Assembly: GCA_018894105.1 (NCBI GenBank) | Contig: CM032117.1 | Location: forward strand, 37,676,501 to 37,740,500 | Direction of reading: 5' to 3' | From: Jacaranda mimosifolia | Taxonomy: Eukaryota; Streptophyta; Magnoliopsida; Lamiales; Bignoniaceae | DNA length: 64,000 nt | Shown: positions 12,635 through 24,493 of the stretch, in pieces | Layout of the letters: every line of letters starts with the position of its first letter | How positions within the stretch are numbered: position 1 is the first letter of the stretch | Made by a program: the position numbers and the translations under genes | The notes under the pieces: model-generated | The model's database searches: none | Told to the model about the DNA's origin: nothing | The model's input: only the letters and a program-made list of their open reading frames with translations

Positions 12635-13019
12635 TTAAGGTAATTCCTTTTATTTGTTATAACTTATAAGTTGTCTTATTTTGCTATGTGGCTTGGCTTA
12701 TGGGGTCATAGTTGGTACTTTGCTCTTTATTAGTGTCATGGGATATCTTTGGTGCTATTTGTTTTGCACATAGATGCACTGATGAAGTGTGTTGCTGCTG
12801 AAATTCATATACCAATCTATGTTGGAGGTTTAATTGTTGCTAAGAAATTTTGGTTGGTTTTGTTGTTATTTGTTAACAGGTGAGGTGCTTGTACTTGAAG
12901 AGTACCATGGAAAAGCCACAACGCATCTTTTGAGAGGTTTTTTGTTTGGAATTATTAGGAAGTCAAGTTGTATGCTCATTATAACTATGAAGCATTTCCC
13001 TGACATGGGAATTTTTTGA

Positions 13020-13165
13020 TTTTATGTTGTTGAAATGTTGTTCACAGTTTGCCTTTTGCACTGTGGAGGTTGTTTTGTTTGGTTTAATTTTTTGGTTTCA
13101 TGTTGTTGAAATATTGTTCACAGTTTGCATTATGGTGGCTGTTTTGTTTGATTTTTTGTTTGACA
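13020..13165 (+). repeat. Tandem duplication in the hAT 3' region
   Basis: Two units of about 70 bp share atgttgttgaaat, ttgttcacagtttgc and ggctgttttgtttg/ggttgttttgtttgg. No coding is seen. Confidence 0.65.
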
Positions 13166-13244
13166 TTGTATTTTTGTATTGTATGGAAACTCATTGATAG
13201 ACCATTTATATTTTCTACACCTTAATCCCAAAAAAAAAATCTCT

Positions 13245-13460
13245 TGAGCTTACCGAGCTCGAGCTCGGTAAACTCATATTCCAGCCCAGGATAAAACATA
13301 AATTCAAGCTAGTTGAGCCGAGCCGAGCTTGAATATGTGTTTGAACCGAGCTCGAGCTCCAAGTTTTTAAGCTCGTCGAGCTTGAGCCTAGTTCATTTGA
13401 TTCGAGCTTGAGCTCGAGCCTGAAAAAATAGTTAAAGTTCGGCTTGGCTCGGCTCGTTTG
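13245..13460. repeat. Right subterminal GAGCTCGAGC-type repeats of the hAT
   Basis: This dense cluster of gagctcgagc, gagccgagccgagc and gcttgagctcgagc words mirrors the left subterminal cluster. Confidence 0.7.
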
Positions 13461-13468
13461 CATCCCTA

Positions 13469-13790
13469 ACTGCTACTAGCTTAGCAATTGGAGAAAAGAT
13501 ATCTATGTAATCCACCCCAGCAACTTGATCATACCCTTTTGCCACCAACCTTGCCTTACACCTCTCAACTGTGCCATCAGGCTTGAATTTTACCTTGTAT
13601 ACCCATCTGGACCCAATGGCCTTTTTTTTGCAGGTTGGGTGGTTAACTCCCAAATCTTGTTAGCTTCAAGAGCTTTTATCTCTTCTTGCATGGCTGATAC
13701 CCATTTAGCTTTAGTGCATGTTTGTCTGTAAGATTCAGGCTCTCTAATAGTTGTTACATTAGCAAGAAAGGTCAAGTATGAATGAGGCAA
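13469..13790 (-). pseudogene. Copia reverse transcriptase, N-terminal part (remnant)
   Basis: Motifs [50 protein letters not shown] and [16 protein letters not shown] are those of the copia RT opening. The frame slips once between WEL and the AIGSRWVYK part. It continues into 9410-8547 across the hAT. Confidence 0.9.
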
Positions 13791-13799
13791 ACCTTTTTC

Positions 13800-14493
13800 A
13801 GTGATGTAAGGATAGGTTGGAAGAGTATATGATGTTCCTACAGAGCCTGAGTCAATACTGGTATTTTAAACAGGCACTGTAACATTCGTTACATAATCAT
13901 TGAGGTAGGTGGGTCTCTTTCAAGTTCTAGAGCTCTATCTTAGATTTTGGTGAGCTTGAATATTGGCTTGGGAAGTATTGAGGTCCAGATTCTGAGATAA
14001 GGGTAAGGAAGTACTATGAGGAGTGTTGGGATCATCAAGGTCATTTTCAATGTTGTTGTTATTATTTTCAGAAATAATAGGAACAGGAATATGTGGTTGA
14101 GGAGATACATCAGACTATTTTTGAAGGTAAGGGAATTGATTTTCATGGAAAATGACATCTCTGGAGGAATATATCTTGTGTTTATCAAGATCATAGACCA
14201 TAAAGGCCTTTTGTCCCATGAAATATCCAAGAAATACACACCTAAAAGCTTTAAGAGTGAATTTGTCTTTACAAGGATGAGTATTTGGAGCATAGCATAA
14301 GGAGCCAAGGTTCTCAAGGAATGATAATCTGGGGTTTTGTTGTATAATTTTTTGTAAGGAGATTTCCATTAAAGTATTGGAGTTGGAAGCTTATTTATAA
14401 TATGAGTAGCCATGAGAATTGATCTCCCCAAAATTTTGAGGGCAAACCAGATTGTATCATAAGAGCTCTAGCTATTTCAAGAAGATGTCTATA
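13800..14493 (-). pseudogene. Copia integrase C-terminal region and linker (remnant)
   Basis: The pieces include NLGSLCYAPNTHP, KFTLKAFRCVFLGY, KAFMVYDLDKHKIYSSRDV and IFHENQFPY. These match the conserved region after the copia integrase catalytic core. The chain is frame-shifted. Its upstream part lies beyond the CACTA insertion, starting at 21856. Confidence 0.85.
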
Positions 14494-14900
14494 CACTACA
14501 AGAAAACAGGGCTTCAGAGATGGATAATTCCATCTCTAAAGCCCTGATTTCTATCTATGAAACAAAATAGAGACGGATTTTTCTGTCTCTAGCCTATAGT
14601 TGAAAGCTCCATATCAAATTTATAAGACGGAATGATTTTCGTCCCTGAATTTAAAGATAGATAAATGCAATCTCTAAATTTGTTTCTAATATCTAATATT
14701 TTTTTAACAAAATCCTTCTCTATTTTTGTAGCATTTCTATCTTCAATTCTATCTCTGATATCTAATATTTGTTTTACCCAAATCGATCTTTAATTTCATC
14801 TCTACTTTTTTTATATCTTTTTCCATCTTTATTTTTGTCTCCAATTCTCAATATTTTTGCTTATAAATATGTCTTTAAATCTATCTCTAATTAGCTTTAG
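14494..14900. repeat. Left terminal and subterminal region of the CACTA
   Basis: After the cactacaag terminus come inverted copies of atccatctctaaagccctga-type words and repeated gagacgga/tgtctct/atctctaa motifs. The right counterpart is at about 21540-21855. Confidence 0.7.
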
Positions 14901-15157
14901 ATTTGTCTATAATCCATTTATTTTTTTTATGTCAATCCAAATCAATGCTTGCTTCAAATGAATTTTCTATACTACTAAATAATATAAAGTTCCAAACCAA
15001 TCACCCAATCATCCACAAATAATATGGCTCGTTAAAAACCAAATACAATTCACCAAAACAAGTTTTTTTTAACCATCCACCATAATGTAAAGTAACTAAT
15101 TAATCTAACAATCCAAGAAATTAGTCAAATGATTAATCATCAAAGTTACTTGATTAT

Positions 15158-16140
15158 CTAATTCGTAAAAATAAAAGCATCAATGCTTCCTACCAAAATC
15201 CTATTGCTCTTGGGGTTCAGATCCACGGGCATATTGATGGTTCGTGTACCCCACTTCTTGAAGCAATTTATAAACCATCTCTTGTAGCCCCATCTCTCTC
15301 TTCCTCGCCTCTTCCTCCCTTCTGCTAGCCTCTTCTTCCCTCTTTCTAGCCTCTTCCATAACTTGCTCAAGCATTTCTTACCCTCTTCTTCTCTTCTTAT
15401 AAAATCTTCTTACATCTTAGCTGTAGCAGCACGCATGTTAGCTGAGCTTCCACTAGCTCTATTAGAACATTGGCTGCGCCCATATCCATATAAACGTCCC
15501 TTTGAAGGACCTCCAGTCACCTCACACCATGATAAAAAGTCAAATGAGCACCTAGAAGAAGAATTACCACAACCTATTTTTGCCATATATTCCTCATATG
15601 CAAGCATTACATATAAAAAGCATGTGAGTAATAAGAATCTAATTAATTATCTATTGTATTAAATAATATTGTAAAAAAAGATTGCATAAAAGGTACTTAC
15701 GCAGTTACGCTAACTCTTTTTGATTTATTGTCAACAAAATCTCCAGTTCCTTGATTTTTCTATGTGTCCTATGAAATACCTCAAGATCATCCACTTCCCA
15801 ACCAAACTCTTTTTCCTAAAAGTGTGTAAAAAACATATTTATCAATGTTTAAAACAACTACACAAAAGATATTTAAAAAGTTTTCAAAGTGAAGTTTGGT
15901 ACCATCCTTAACTTATGCACCCCTTGCGGAATTGAACCACTAGTATGCTTCGTAATAGAACCATCTTTTTTGGTCATACGATTCTTTCAAGCAGTTTCAC
16001 ATTTTTTCTAAATAGTATTGATGATGTTGGTTACTCTTTAGCACTGAGGTGGGACAGAGCATCGACATATACTATGACTAATAAATATCGAACAAAAAAA
16101 GGAAAAATAAGGAGTATTAATGAACTCTCTAAGCACTCGT
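15158..16140 (-). pseudogene. CACTA Ptta/En-Spm-type transposase, C-terminal exons (remnant)
   Basis: Minus-strand pieces in order: NRMTKKDGSITKHTSGSIP (about 16000-15930); an exon opening EKEFGWEVDDLEVFHRTHRK and continuing in another frame as DFVDNKSKRVS (about 15825-15710); YEEYMAKIG; and EVTGGPSKGRLYGYGRSQC (about 15600-15450). These are typical of plant Ptta/En/Spm transposase proteins. The change of frame inside the second piece suggests a frameshift. A further Arg/Glu/Lys-rich segment lies at 15370-15158. The captured LRR exons are directly upstream in the same sense. Confidence 0.75.
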
Positions 16141-16255
16141 AGTTATTCCAAAATTCAAGCTTAAGAAATAAAATTAAATGAATGCAACAATAACCATTTC
16201 AAATAGCGAAAAAAAGGAATTTTAACCATTAAAAAAAAAAAGAATCTGTACTCAC

Positions 16256-16796
16256 AGATACTGAAGGCGCTCTAGCTTCCCTAACTCAGGAACAAGCTTC
16301 CCTGATAGCTTTGCATTTCCAAGATCACTACCCCAGAAAATTAAGGGAAAGCATATCAGAAAATTATAATAACTCAAATAATTTTCTTGAATTCTTTGAA
16401 TTTTTTTTCCATCATTATGATAACTAAAAGTGTTCAATAATCAATCAATCAATCAGTCTAAGCTGCCATGTTTATATTATGATAATAGAATTCGTTAAGG
16501 GTACTATACTTACAGTCTAGTAACTCTATTATCAACATCACAAGTGACATGAAACCAAGTGCACGGGTCCACAAGGGTTGGATCCCAGCTTTGCAATACA
16601 TTTTCTGGGTCATCAGCAGCCCTTCTCAATGCATAAAGAGCATCACCTATCAACAAAACAAAAACAATCAAAACAATTTCACCACAAATCAAAAACACTA
16701 CTTAATTTGTTGTGAGAAATCCTCTTGACCTTCTAAATTTGCAGTTATGGGGACTACTGCAAGAAACAGGAGACAAATAATCCTCTGCAGCGCCAT
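16256..16796 (-). pseudogene. 5' three coding exons of a SERK-like/LRR protein gene captured by the CACTA
   Basis: Exon 1 (16796-16730) encodes a signal peptide, MALQRIICLLFLAVVPITAN. Exon 2 (16646-16514) encodes the LRR N-terminal cap: [20 protein letters not shown], then [16 protein letters not shown]. Exon 3 (16327-16256) is 72 bp, the size of one plant LRR repeat, with GNAKLSGKLVPELGKLERLQ. The donors (gtcaag, gtaagt, gtgagt) and acceptors (gatag, ggtag) are intact, the phases agree, and no stop occurs over 90 codons. The closest known families are the short secreted LRR1-type proteins and SERK ectodomains. The remaining LRR exons are missing; CACTA transposase sequence follows instead. 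The fragment was probably captured as genomic DNA, because introns remain, and perhaps with its own upstream region (16797-17080). No function is shown. A secreted LRR peptide or an LRR-transposase fusion transcript is possible. Confidence 0.85.
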
Positions 16797-16899
16797 GTAC
16801 TCTTAGCTGGCAAGCCAACCTCAGTTGATCCAACAAAGCTTTTGTGCGTAAACTGTAAAGGATTCTTTTCTTATTTAATTCCACCTAATGTTTGTTTTT

Positions 16900-19800
16900 A
16901 TTCCTAATTTCTGTTGCAAAGAAAGAAAGGAATAAGGGGTGGTGGGCGGGGAATCCTAATCACATCCAGTTGATTGTTGGGGGAATGAATTTATGGAGCC
17001 GATAAAAAAGGACTGGTCAGTGAGGAGACAAAGACAGTAAATGTTGGTTTTTTTAGTTGCGGAGTTGTGTGTGAGGCTGTCACTTGTTTTACTTTTCGAA
17101 TTATATATTTAATTTATTTTCTTTTTCTTGTTGTGGTCTCATGATAGCTATTTGTTTTCCAATTTCAAGATTGTGCATATTTCCATTTTGTGTTTTGGAA
17201 TTTCAACTTTTTAACCTTTGCCCATTTGAGCAAAACACACAAAAGATATTTATTAGTCATAGTATATGAGATAAAATATTAGAAATTTAATAAAATACTA
17301 AGAATTCTAATAAAAGAATGTATTTTTCATAAAATAATAAGATCAATGCCAATGAAAAACATATATGTCTTGATATATACTTTATTTTACGTGTATGTAT
17401 GTATTGATATTCCTTGAATATAAAAAGGCAAATAAGATGATATGACCGCTAGCAATTTCCACCATATATCAGTTATTTCTCATTTCAGATATCTTTTAGT
17501 TTATACAGTTCTAATTAAATACCTTCCAAAATTAATTTCAAAATTTATATAATATCTTTTGGATTCAACGTTAGTTTAATTTGAGTGTCAGTCAAATTCA
17601 ACTCAATCATGAAATAAGTAAATTATATCATTACCTTCTCAAAATACATATATATATATATATATTATAAGTTGTTGTTGATTATATGTATTAAATGTTA
17701 AGAATTTTCATTTTGTTGCATTAATATTAATTTATATATGTTTGATTGTGACAAGAATTGTGACTTATCTGGTTGATAATTATTGTCTCATCTACAATGA
17801 TATGGAATAAAACATCTTGTTAAAAATTATAATGATGTTTTTTAATGAAAGTATATATATATATATATATATATGTTGTCATTAATTTTTGAAATATATA
17901 TACTTACTTTTTTATATGTTATGTAGTATAATTTTTGAAATATTTTCATTGTATTTATTTAAATTTTTTAGGATATTGTCTTTTATAACCAATGATTTTG
18001 TGAGATCATAAAGTGATAATAGTTGGACTAGAAAGTGGCAATAATGGGTTGTAAAATATAATACTAGTATTGGCTCTTTTTTCACTCTCCTTTTCTTCTT
18101 CTGTATTATCCAATAGCTTGCATGAAAGTGAAAGGCAATTGAAGCTGGCAACCTAAGGCTGATTTTATGACAGCCCACTATTACTAGTAGCATCCAAATT
18201 AGTTATTTTAGTTCTAGGCACTTCTCATTTAGAATACAAAGCATTCTAAATTTGGATACCCCTCAACCACCTAAGTTTCCTGTTTCTGCAATGAACTCCT
18301 AAACTGCATAAGTTTATCTAGTAAACTGAATTTCATCATCAGTAGGTACAATATCTGTTCTAGATTTCCACTGCTTATCTGAGGCCACACAATTTCAAGC
18401 ACAAAAGCTGCCAAAAAGTCTGGTTGTTTTTGTATTTTATAAGATGGCAAGATAAATATTGCACAGTGTCTAAATTAAAATTCTCTTTTCCCAAAACAAA
18501 GAAAAAAAAGTGTGGAATTTCTGGAAAATTTTAAATAAACTCCATTCAACCCAAATTAACCAAAATAATAAACTGAGGACCTTGCAAATTTTACAATTCA
18601 AAATGAAAGATCAATTCCATAGACATATATTAATTTAATTCCAAGTCGAATCTATTCATTGATATATTGGCGAAGTACGAAATAGAAACTTCAAGCAGTG
18701 ACATTAGATGCAATATTTAGGAAGGAATGTGGTGGAAGAAAGAACTCAACTTCAAATGAGTAGAGCCGTAGTGGGAAATCAACAATTAATTTTCAAATGC
18801 TTGCAAGTTGGTGGGATCTCTCTATATGATCAAAGTCTAGCAGCTGCAGCTATTCGTGTAAAATAAATCAGAATTTAGTTTTTATTATATTTTAAATAAA
18901 CAAGCAAAAAAGATTATGAATTCAGTTTGCTTTGCTATGCCTATCTCATATATAGATCAATCAAGGCAGAAGAGTAACATCAAGACATCATTGACCTCCC
19001 AACTTGATTTCTATTAAGTACAATTTGAAATGGCATTATAAATGTATATTTTATCCAAGATATGGCATTATTCTGGGTTCGTGCAATCTGGCAAAATGGT
19101 AAATTGGTGAAGATAAATGTACCTAATGAGTATTCTGGGTTTGTGCACTCTGGCTGCTGTGTGGAAGTTTAACGGAAGTGTTTTGTATCATCTTCTTTTT
19201 ATCTATCTTGTTTTGAGAGGGGTATGCATAGCATAATATTCAGTTGCAGTTTTGTAGTTTTATGTATACAATTTTGCATGGGATAGAGGGAAATGTGTGT
19301 CATTTGATTTACTTTTCACTATTTGCATGCATAGTAATTGAGAACATTCTTGAAAAAAGACATAATTACAAACCTCCAAAAATAAAGAAGGCATTTGTTT
19401 CATTTATAATTTTTGTCTCAAATAGCATGGCACTCAAATATGTATCTATATCTAATCACTTAAGTGCCCAAGACAATACAAATGATGGAGTTGTATTGGC
19501 TTAGCAACGTGTTTGAGTTAAGCTATCACAAGTACTTGTGGAGCCAGACTACGTTATACACACAAGTCAAAAATCAAGTATCCCCAACCGCAATAATAAT
19601 CAAACTATAAATCAAAGAAAAAGAATTCGGGTTTGTGGGTTTGTGACTTTAAGAGAGATAAATATGACCTATCCTTGTAACACAAAACAGTTCTCTACAA
19701 CAGAACAAAACATGTAGAAGAGGATAAGCACTTCATTAATGAAAGGAATTGATTTGCCAATCAGATTACAGATACACTGACATATGGAATACACAAGACA

Positions 19801-21540
19801 TAGTTTAATTAGCAAGCGGGAGAAGGAAAGCACTTACAAGCTAAAGCAAGATTTCATTTGAAGTAGAATTGACTAGGATTTCTTACCAAAACTCTTGGAG
19901 AAGAAGAACTAAAGGACACATATCCATATATGCCTGAATATTTGCTACTGCCAAAACCACTTCTTATCACCACAGTATCAAAATCAGACATATGAACTTC
20001 CACAATATTTTATCCAATAAATTTAGTATTCCAAGTTGAGGTTTTGTTCTTACCATTTCAGTTATTCATCAAAGTCCAAAGATATCATCTACAGCCTCAA
20101 TAACAGGTATGCGATATTCCTCAATTCATTCCAAGGCCAACTATACCAACTTATAAGAGAACAAACATGAAAGTAAATTATAAGGGAACATATTCTTCCA
20201 AACACTTTCAAACAGTGCCTTAAACCAAAACAAAAGTTAAGCTTCAGGAACTACTGCAGCCAACCCATCCAGCCACCAAATCAATGACACAGGTAAGGAC
20301 TAAACCAGAACCAAAAAACGCTCTAACCATCTCACCAAGTTACACTAACCATTGATCTCAGAGAAGCTTAAAAATAGGCCATACTAGTTGTCTCATTATC
20401 ATCTCATTCCACGATGCCTACCTTCTTAATTTCATTATCACCCGGTTGAATATTTGCACACAATAATTAATACATAGATTCAATGGATAGTAAAAAATGA
20501 CAAAGTGCTTAAAAGAATGTCCACAACCATTCGAAGAATTAATTTGCAGATGGACAGTCTATAAATCTATAAATTAAGGTGCTTCAGCCTTCAAGAATAC
20601 AAAAAACGAAAAAGTACAGCAGCATTCAGCGCCACAGACACCAACGGATGAATCCAATAAGTAAAAGCAAATAAACTGTTTCAAAGAGTAGAAATATAAA
20701 TTAATTTACACTAAACATCACAAAGGGCCCTATAGCTCTGATAGTAAAAAACTGCTAATGAAATCAAATGAAAAATCAAGTGTGTACGAGTCTATGAAAT
20801 GAACCCATCATACTTCTTTTACATGAAAACTGTCCTTTATGTATTCATAAAACAAAAGGTTGCAGTGCATACCAAACTGACGTATTCTAGCAGAGGCAAA
20901 ATTTTAAGTCTCTCAAGCATGGTTCAAGCCTGAAACAATAAATTATCTATCGAAAAAGTGTACAAGAAGTCTGCTCTGCTCCACATGCACCGCAAAAGAA
21001 TGTACACAACCATTAAAGCAGTTAACAAAAAATGGAGGAATCAGCTCTTGTCAAGTTCATATTTGACCTTACTCTCATTACTTAACCACTTGCAGGTACT
21101 ATCATTCAATCAGCACATTGTTTAAGATAATGAGGGAGGACCGAGAAGCAATACCACTTCAACTCAAATGCAACCTACTCTATCTTCACGTCAGCCGATC
21201 TTTGTAATTCTGCACTACACATAGACAGAAAGACAGAGACAGTAAAATTAAATAGTATTTTAGTGGGTCTGGTGGTTGTCGGTCCGTGGTCGGCGACCGG
21301 TGGTCAGCGATTGGCCGTCGACAGACCGCAATCGGTCTTCGACGCTGGGCGTGAGCTTTCGAAGGGAAAAGGATAAAAAATCCAGAGTAAAAGTTTTGAA
21401 AAAAGTTTTGACTAGAATATCTTTTATTTTGATTTTTGAAGTATTAGTTATAGTTTTAAATTATTTTTTAATCATTTTGGGGCTAAAATTTTTTATTTTT
21501 TATTTTTTTATTTAAAATTTAAGTCATTTTTGAATGACAT
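16900..21540. other. CACTA interior without a confident gene
   Basis: This 4.6-kb AT-rich interior has TA microsatellites near 17650 and 17853-17874. A short direct repeat built on attctgggtt-gtgca-tctgg occurs near 19070 and 19130. A GC-rich patch lies at 21270-21360. Intron-like sequence with occasional exon-like pieces suggests further captured host DNA that I cannot identify. One such piece is listed at 20069-20122. Confidence 0.5.
20069..20122 (-). other. Possible captured last-exon fragment
   Basis: The minus strand reads EEYRIPVIEAVDDIFGL followed by TGA, and an ag lies just before the segment. The composition looks like a protein C-terminus, but I do not recognise the family. A chance open frame of this length is possible. 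Confidence 0.25.
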
Positions 21541-21855
21541 AATTAATTTATCTAAAATTCGTATTTGATATTTTCAAATTCTATAATTTTTTTTTAAAAT
21601 ATCCACAGATTTAGAGACAAAAAAGACTATGTTTGTAAATTCGTTTGTAAATCTGTCTCTATTCTATTGTTATTTTTTCTCTTATTTTTATTTTGTTAAA
21701 TTTAGAACTAATTTATGTGGATGAATCCAACTCTAATTTTCAATTATTTATATTACGTTCAGATGGAACTAAATTCTATCTTTGAATCTGTAGCTACTTG
21801 ATGAAAATTAGAGACAAAAACTAATCAGTCTCTGAAATCATATCCTCTTGTAGTG
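21540..21855. repeat. Right terminal and subterminal region of the CACTA
   Basis: Repeated gagacaaaa, ctgtctctattc and gtctctgaaat words precede the terminal tcctcttgtagtg. They match the left subterminal motif set in inverted orientation. Confidence 0.7.
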
Positions 21856-21858
21856 TAT

Positions 21859-22303
21859 GTTTTGTTTCCACAATGCCATTCTGTTGAGGAGTGTAAGACA
21901 TGTTCTTTGGTGGATGGTACCAAAATGTTTAAAAAGAGCAGTTATTTCATGGTTCACAAATTCAATGCCATTCTCAGTTCTAATATTCATGATAGAAGTT
22001 TGAAATTAAGTTTGGATCAATTTGAAAAAATGAAGTGGCAGTGAGTTTGATGCTTATTTCGCAGAAGATATGTCCACAATGTTCTGTTGTAATCATTTAC
22101 TATAGTGAGGACATAGTGGGCTCCTGTATTAGTAGGTTTCTTTTAGGGCCCCCAAAGATCCATATGGATAAGTTCAAATATCTTTGTAGTTGTAGTAGTG
22201 CTATTTTGAAAAGGAAGTCTAGTTTGCTTGGATAGAGGACATACACTGCAAGGAGTACAAGTATCAACATTTTCATTTCCAATTCCAGGTATGTATTTGA
22301 GAA
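21859..22303 (-). pseudogene. Copia integrase core (remnant)
   Basis: The minus strand reads C-x2-C-type CTPCSVCPLSKQTRLPF, then IDLWGP-like and NTGAHYVLTIV segments, and near the end YTPQQNGIVETKH. The order H2C2 zinc site, catalytic core, QNG/E motif is that of copia integrase. Several stops are present. The core continues at 14493 on the other side of the CACTA. Confidence 0.8.
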
Positions 22304-23752
22304 TGGCTAAAATTTTTTTACCCTCATGTGTTATACAAAATAGGCAATTTATCCTCCTGTGAAAAACGAAAGAGTTGAAACGCCCCCTTATGTTTTTAAA
22401 ATTTGAATCACTGGCCTCTTCTGTCTATTTGAGTTGAATTTTCTATTGAAAGGACGAAAATACCCTCATATATATAATTACTTTATATCCTTATGTTTTT
22501 CTTTTTCTTTTATTTAATATAAATTAAATATCTTATGTATTTATAAAATACATAAGATATTTATATAAATTAAATACTATCTAATATTTATAAAATTATA
22601 TACATATAAAAAATTATATAAATACTTGTATGCATAATATATATGTATATAAAATTATTTATAACATATCTATATACATATAATATATATATTTATTTTT
22701 CTTTTGTTTAATCTAAAATTAAATAATTTTATATTTATGAAATATATAACATATTTATATAAATTAAATACTATTTAATATTTATAAAATTATATATACA
22801 TACATACATATATAAAATATATATTATTGTCCTTTTGTTTAATCTAAAATTAAATAATTTTATATTTATGAAAAATATAACATATTTATATAAATTAATT
22901 ATTATTTAATATTTATAAGCTTATATATACATACATATAGATATAAAATTATCAAAACTAAATAATTTCATATTTATAAAATATATAACATATTTATATA
23001 AATCTAATACTATATAATATTTATAAAAAATTATATACATTCATATATATAAAATCACACATATATAAAATTATATATATACATATATGCATATAAAATT
23101 ATTCATAATATATTTATATTTATTAAATACTATTTATTATTTAAAAAATTATATGTACATACATACATACATATATATATATAATTATTTATGACATACT
23201 TTTTTCCTTTTGTTTAATCTAAAATTAAATAATTTTATATTTATGAAATATATAACATATTTATATAAATTAAATATTATTTAATATTTATAAAATTATA
23301 TATACATATATATATAATTATCAAAACTAAATAATTTCATTTTTATAAAATATATAGCATATTTATATAAATCAAATACTATATAATTATATAAAAAATT
23401 ATATACAGGCATATATATAATCACATATATATATAAAATTATATATATACACACATATATGCATATAAAATTATTCATAACATATATATATTGGGCAAAA
23501 ATCTTTTTACACTCATGTGTTATACGAAATGGGCAGTTTACCCCCCTGTGATATATTAAGAGCATAATAGTCATTTTATTTATAAAAAACTCACAACCAC
23601 TCATATTTTTGGGCGCGTACAGTCCACTTATGGTCTTAGGGGGGGTTTTCACTTGTTTTTAAAAAATAAAAGACGGTATTTCAAAAAAAAATTTCACAAG
23701 GAGGTAAACCACCAAAATCATTTTTTCGAGGGGGCTAAAAATACATTTTCCC
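22304..23752. mobile_element. Non-autonomous Mutator-like element in the copia
   Basis: The flanking duplication tatttgagaa is perfect (22294-22303 and 23753-23762). The roughly 60-bp inverted ends both hold a ctaaaa...tttac/accctc motif followed by ggcaatttatcctcctgtg (left) or ggtggtttacctccttgtg (right, complement). A third copy of the end sequence lies internally at 23492-23580 in left-end orientation. The interior is AT-rich, with repeated tatataaattaaatactatt and atacatacatata tracts and no gene. Confidence 0.8.
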
Positions 23753-23807
23753 TATTTGAGAACATTGATAGAAGTATGTCATAGTCTATTGTGCTACCAG
23801 TTATAAA

Positions 23808-24485
23808 TAGGGGTGTTCATGGGTTGGATCGGGTTTGGGGGAAAAATGAATCCGAACCGATCATTTTTAATTAGTTTGGTTTGGTTCGGGTTTTATGATT
23901 TCTAGTTTTTAAACCCGAACCAAACCAACCTAATCTAGATCGGGTTGGTTTGGTTCGGGTAATCGGGTTCAAGGAAAAAAAAAAAAAAAAGAAGAGAGAG
24001 AGAGAGAGAGGAGTAGGAGGGGAAGGAGAAGGAGAAGGAGAAGGAGAAGGAGAAGGAGGAGGAGACACATGTTGCAATTTTTTTAGTTCTTTGACTAGGA
24101 AATCAAGACAATCAAATTATTTGCAAAATATTCATCAAAATTCAAAAGCACACAGTATTGCACAAGAGCATCACAAGTCATAATTGTTATAAATTATCTC
24201 ATTCTTAACCACAAGCCATGATTGATAATATAAAATTTCAAATTCAAATCTAACTTGAACATTAAATATAAATATAAATAATAAAAGTCATAATTAAAAA
24301 AAATATTATTTATTTTAATTAAATGGTCGGGTCGGGTAAATGAAAATGAAACCTAAGAACCGAACCAATTGCAATCGGGTTTGATCGGATTTGACCTGAT
24401 CAAACCGGATTACCCGAACCAATTAGATTGGTTTGGTTTGGATCGTTGGGTTCATCGGATCGGGTTGATCCGATGAACACCCCTA
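23808..24485. mobile_element. hAT-type MITE in the copia
   Basis: A perfect 8-bp duplication gttataaa flanks it (23800-23807 and 24486-24493). The left end is taggggtgttcatgggttgg and the right end is the complement of taggggtgttcatcggatc. Subterminal words gggttggtttggttcggg and aaccgaaccaa repeat on both sides. The centre holds a poly(A) tract, a GA tract and a ggagaa hexamer microsatellite (about 23975-24062). It has no coding capacity. Confidence 0.85.
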
Positions 24486-24493
24486 GTTATAAA

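Larger units (their letters stand above)
9419..13468 (+). mobile_element. hAT transposon with degraded transposase
   Basis: The element is 4050 bp long. The ends are inverted: the left begins taaggatgcaaacga and the right is the complement of tagggatgcaaacgag. An 8-bp duplication flanks it. Both subterminal regions are packed with gagctcgagc/gccgagc words, as expected for hAT transposase binding. It carries a BED-finger/hATC transposase gene in plus orientation. It is inserted in the copia reverse transcriptase and is therefore younger than the copia. Confidence 0.92.
14494..21855 (-). mobile_element. CACTA (En/Spm) transposon carrying host-gene exons
   Basis: The left end begins cactacaagaaaacagggc and the right end finishes tcctcttgtagtg, so both ends are cactacaag. 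The flanks are tat on each side (14490-14492 and 21856-21858), with one extra a at the left. This fits a 3-bp duplication with an end irregularity. The subterminal regions hold repeated gagac/gtctct words. Inside are Ptta/En-Spm transposase exons (15158-16140) and three captured LRR-gene exons (16256-16796), all on the minus strand. The TNP2-type catalytic transposase was not found, so the copy is probably non-autonomous. It splits the copia integrase. Confidence 0.9.
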
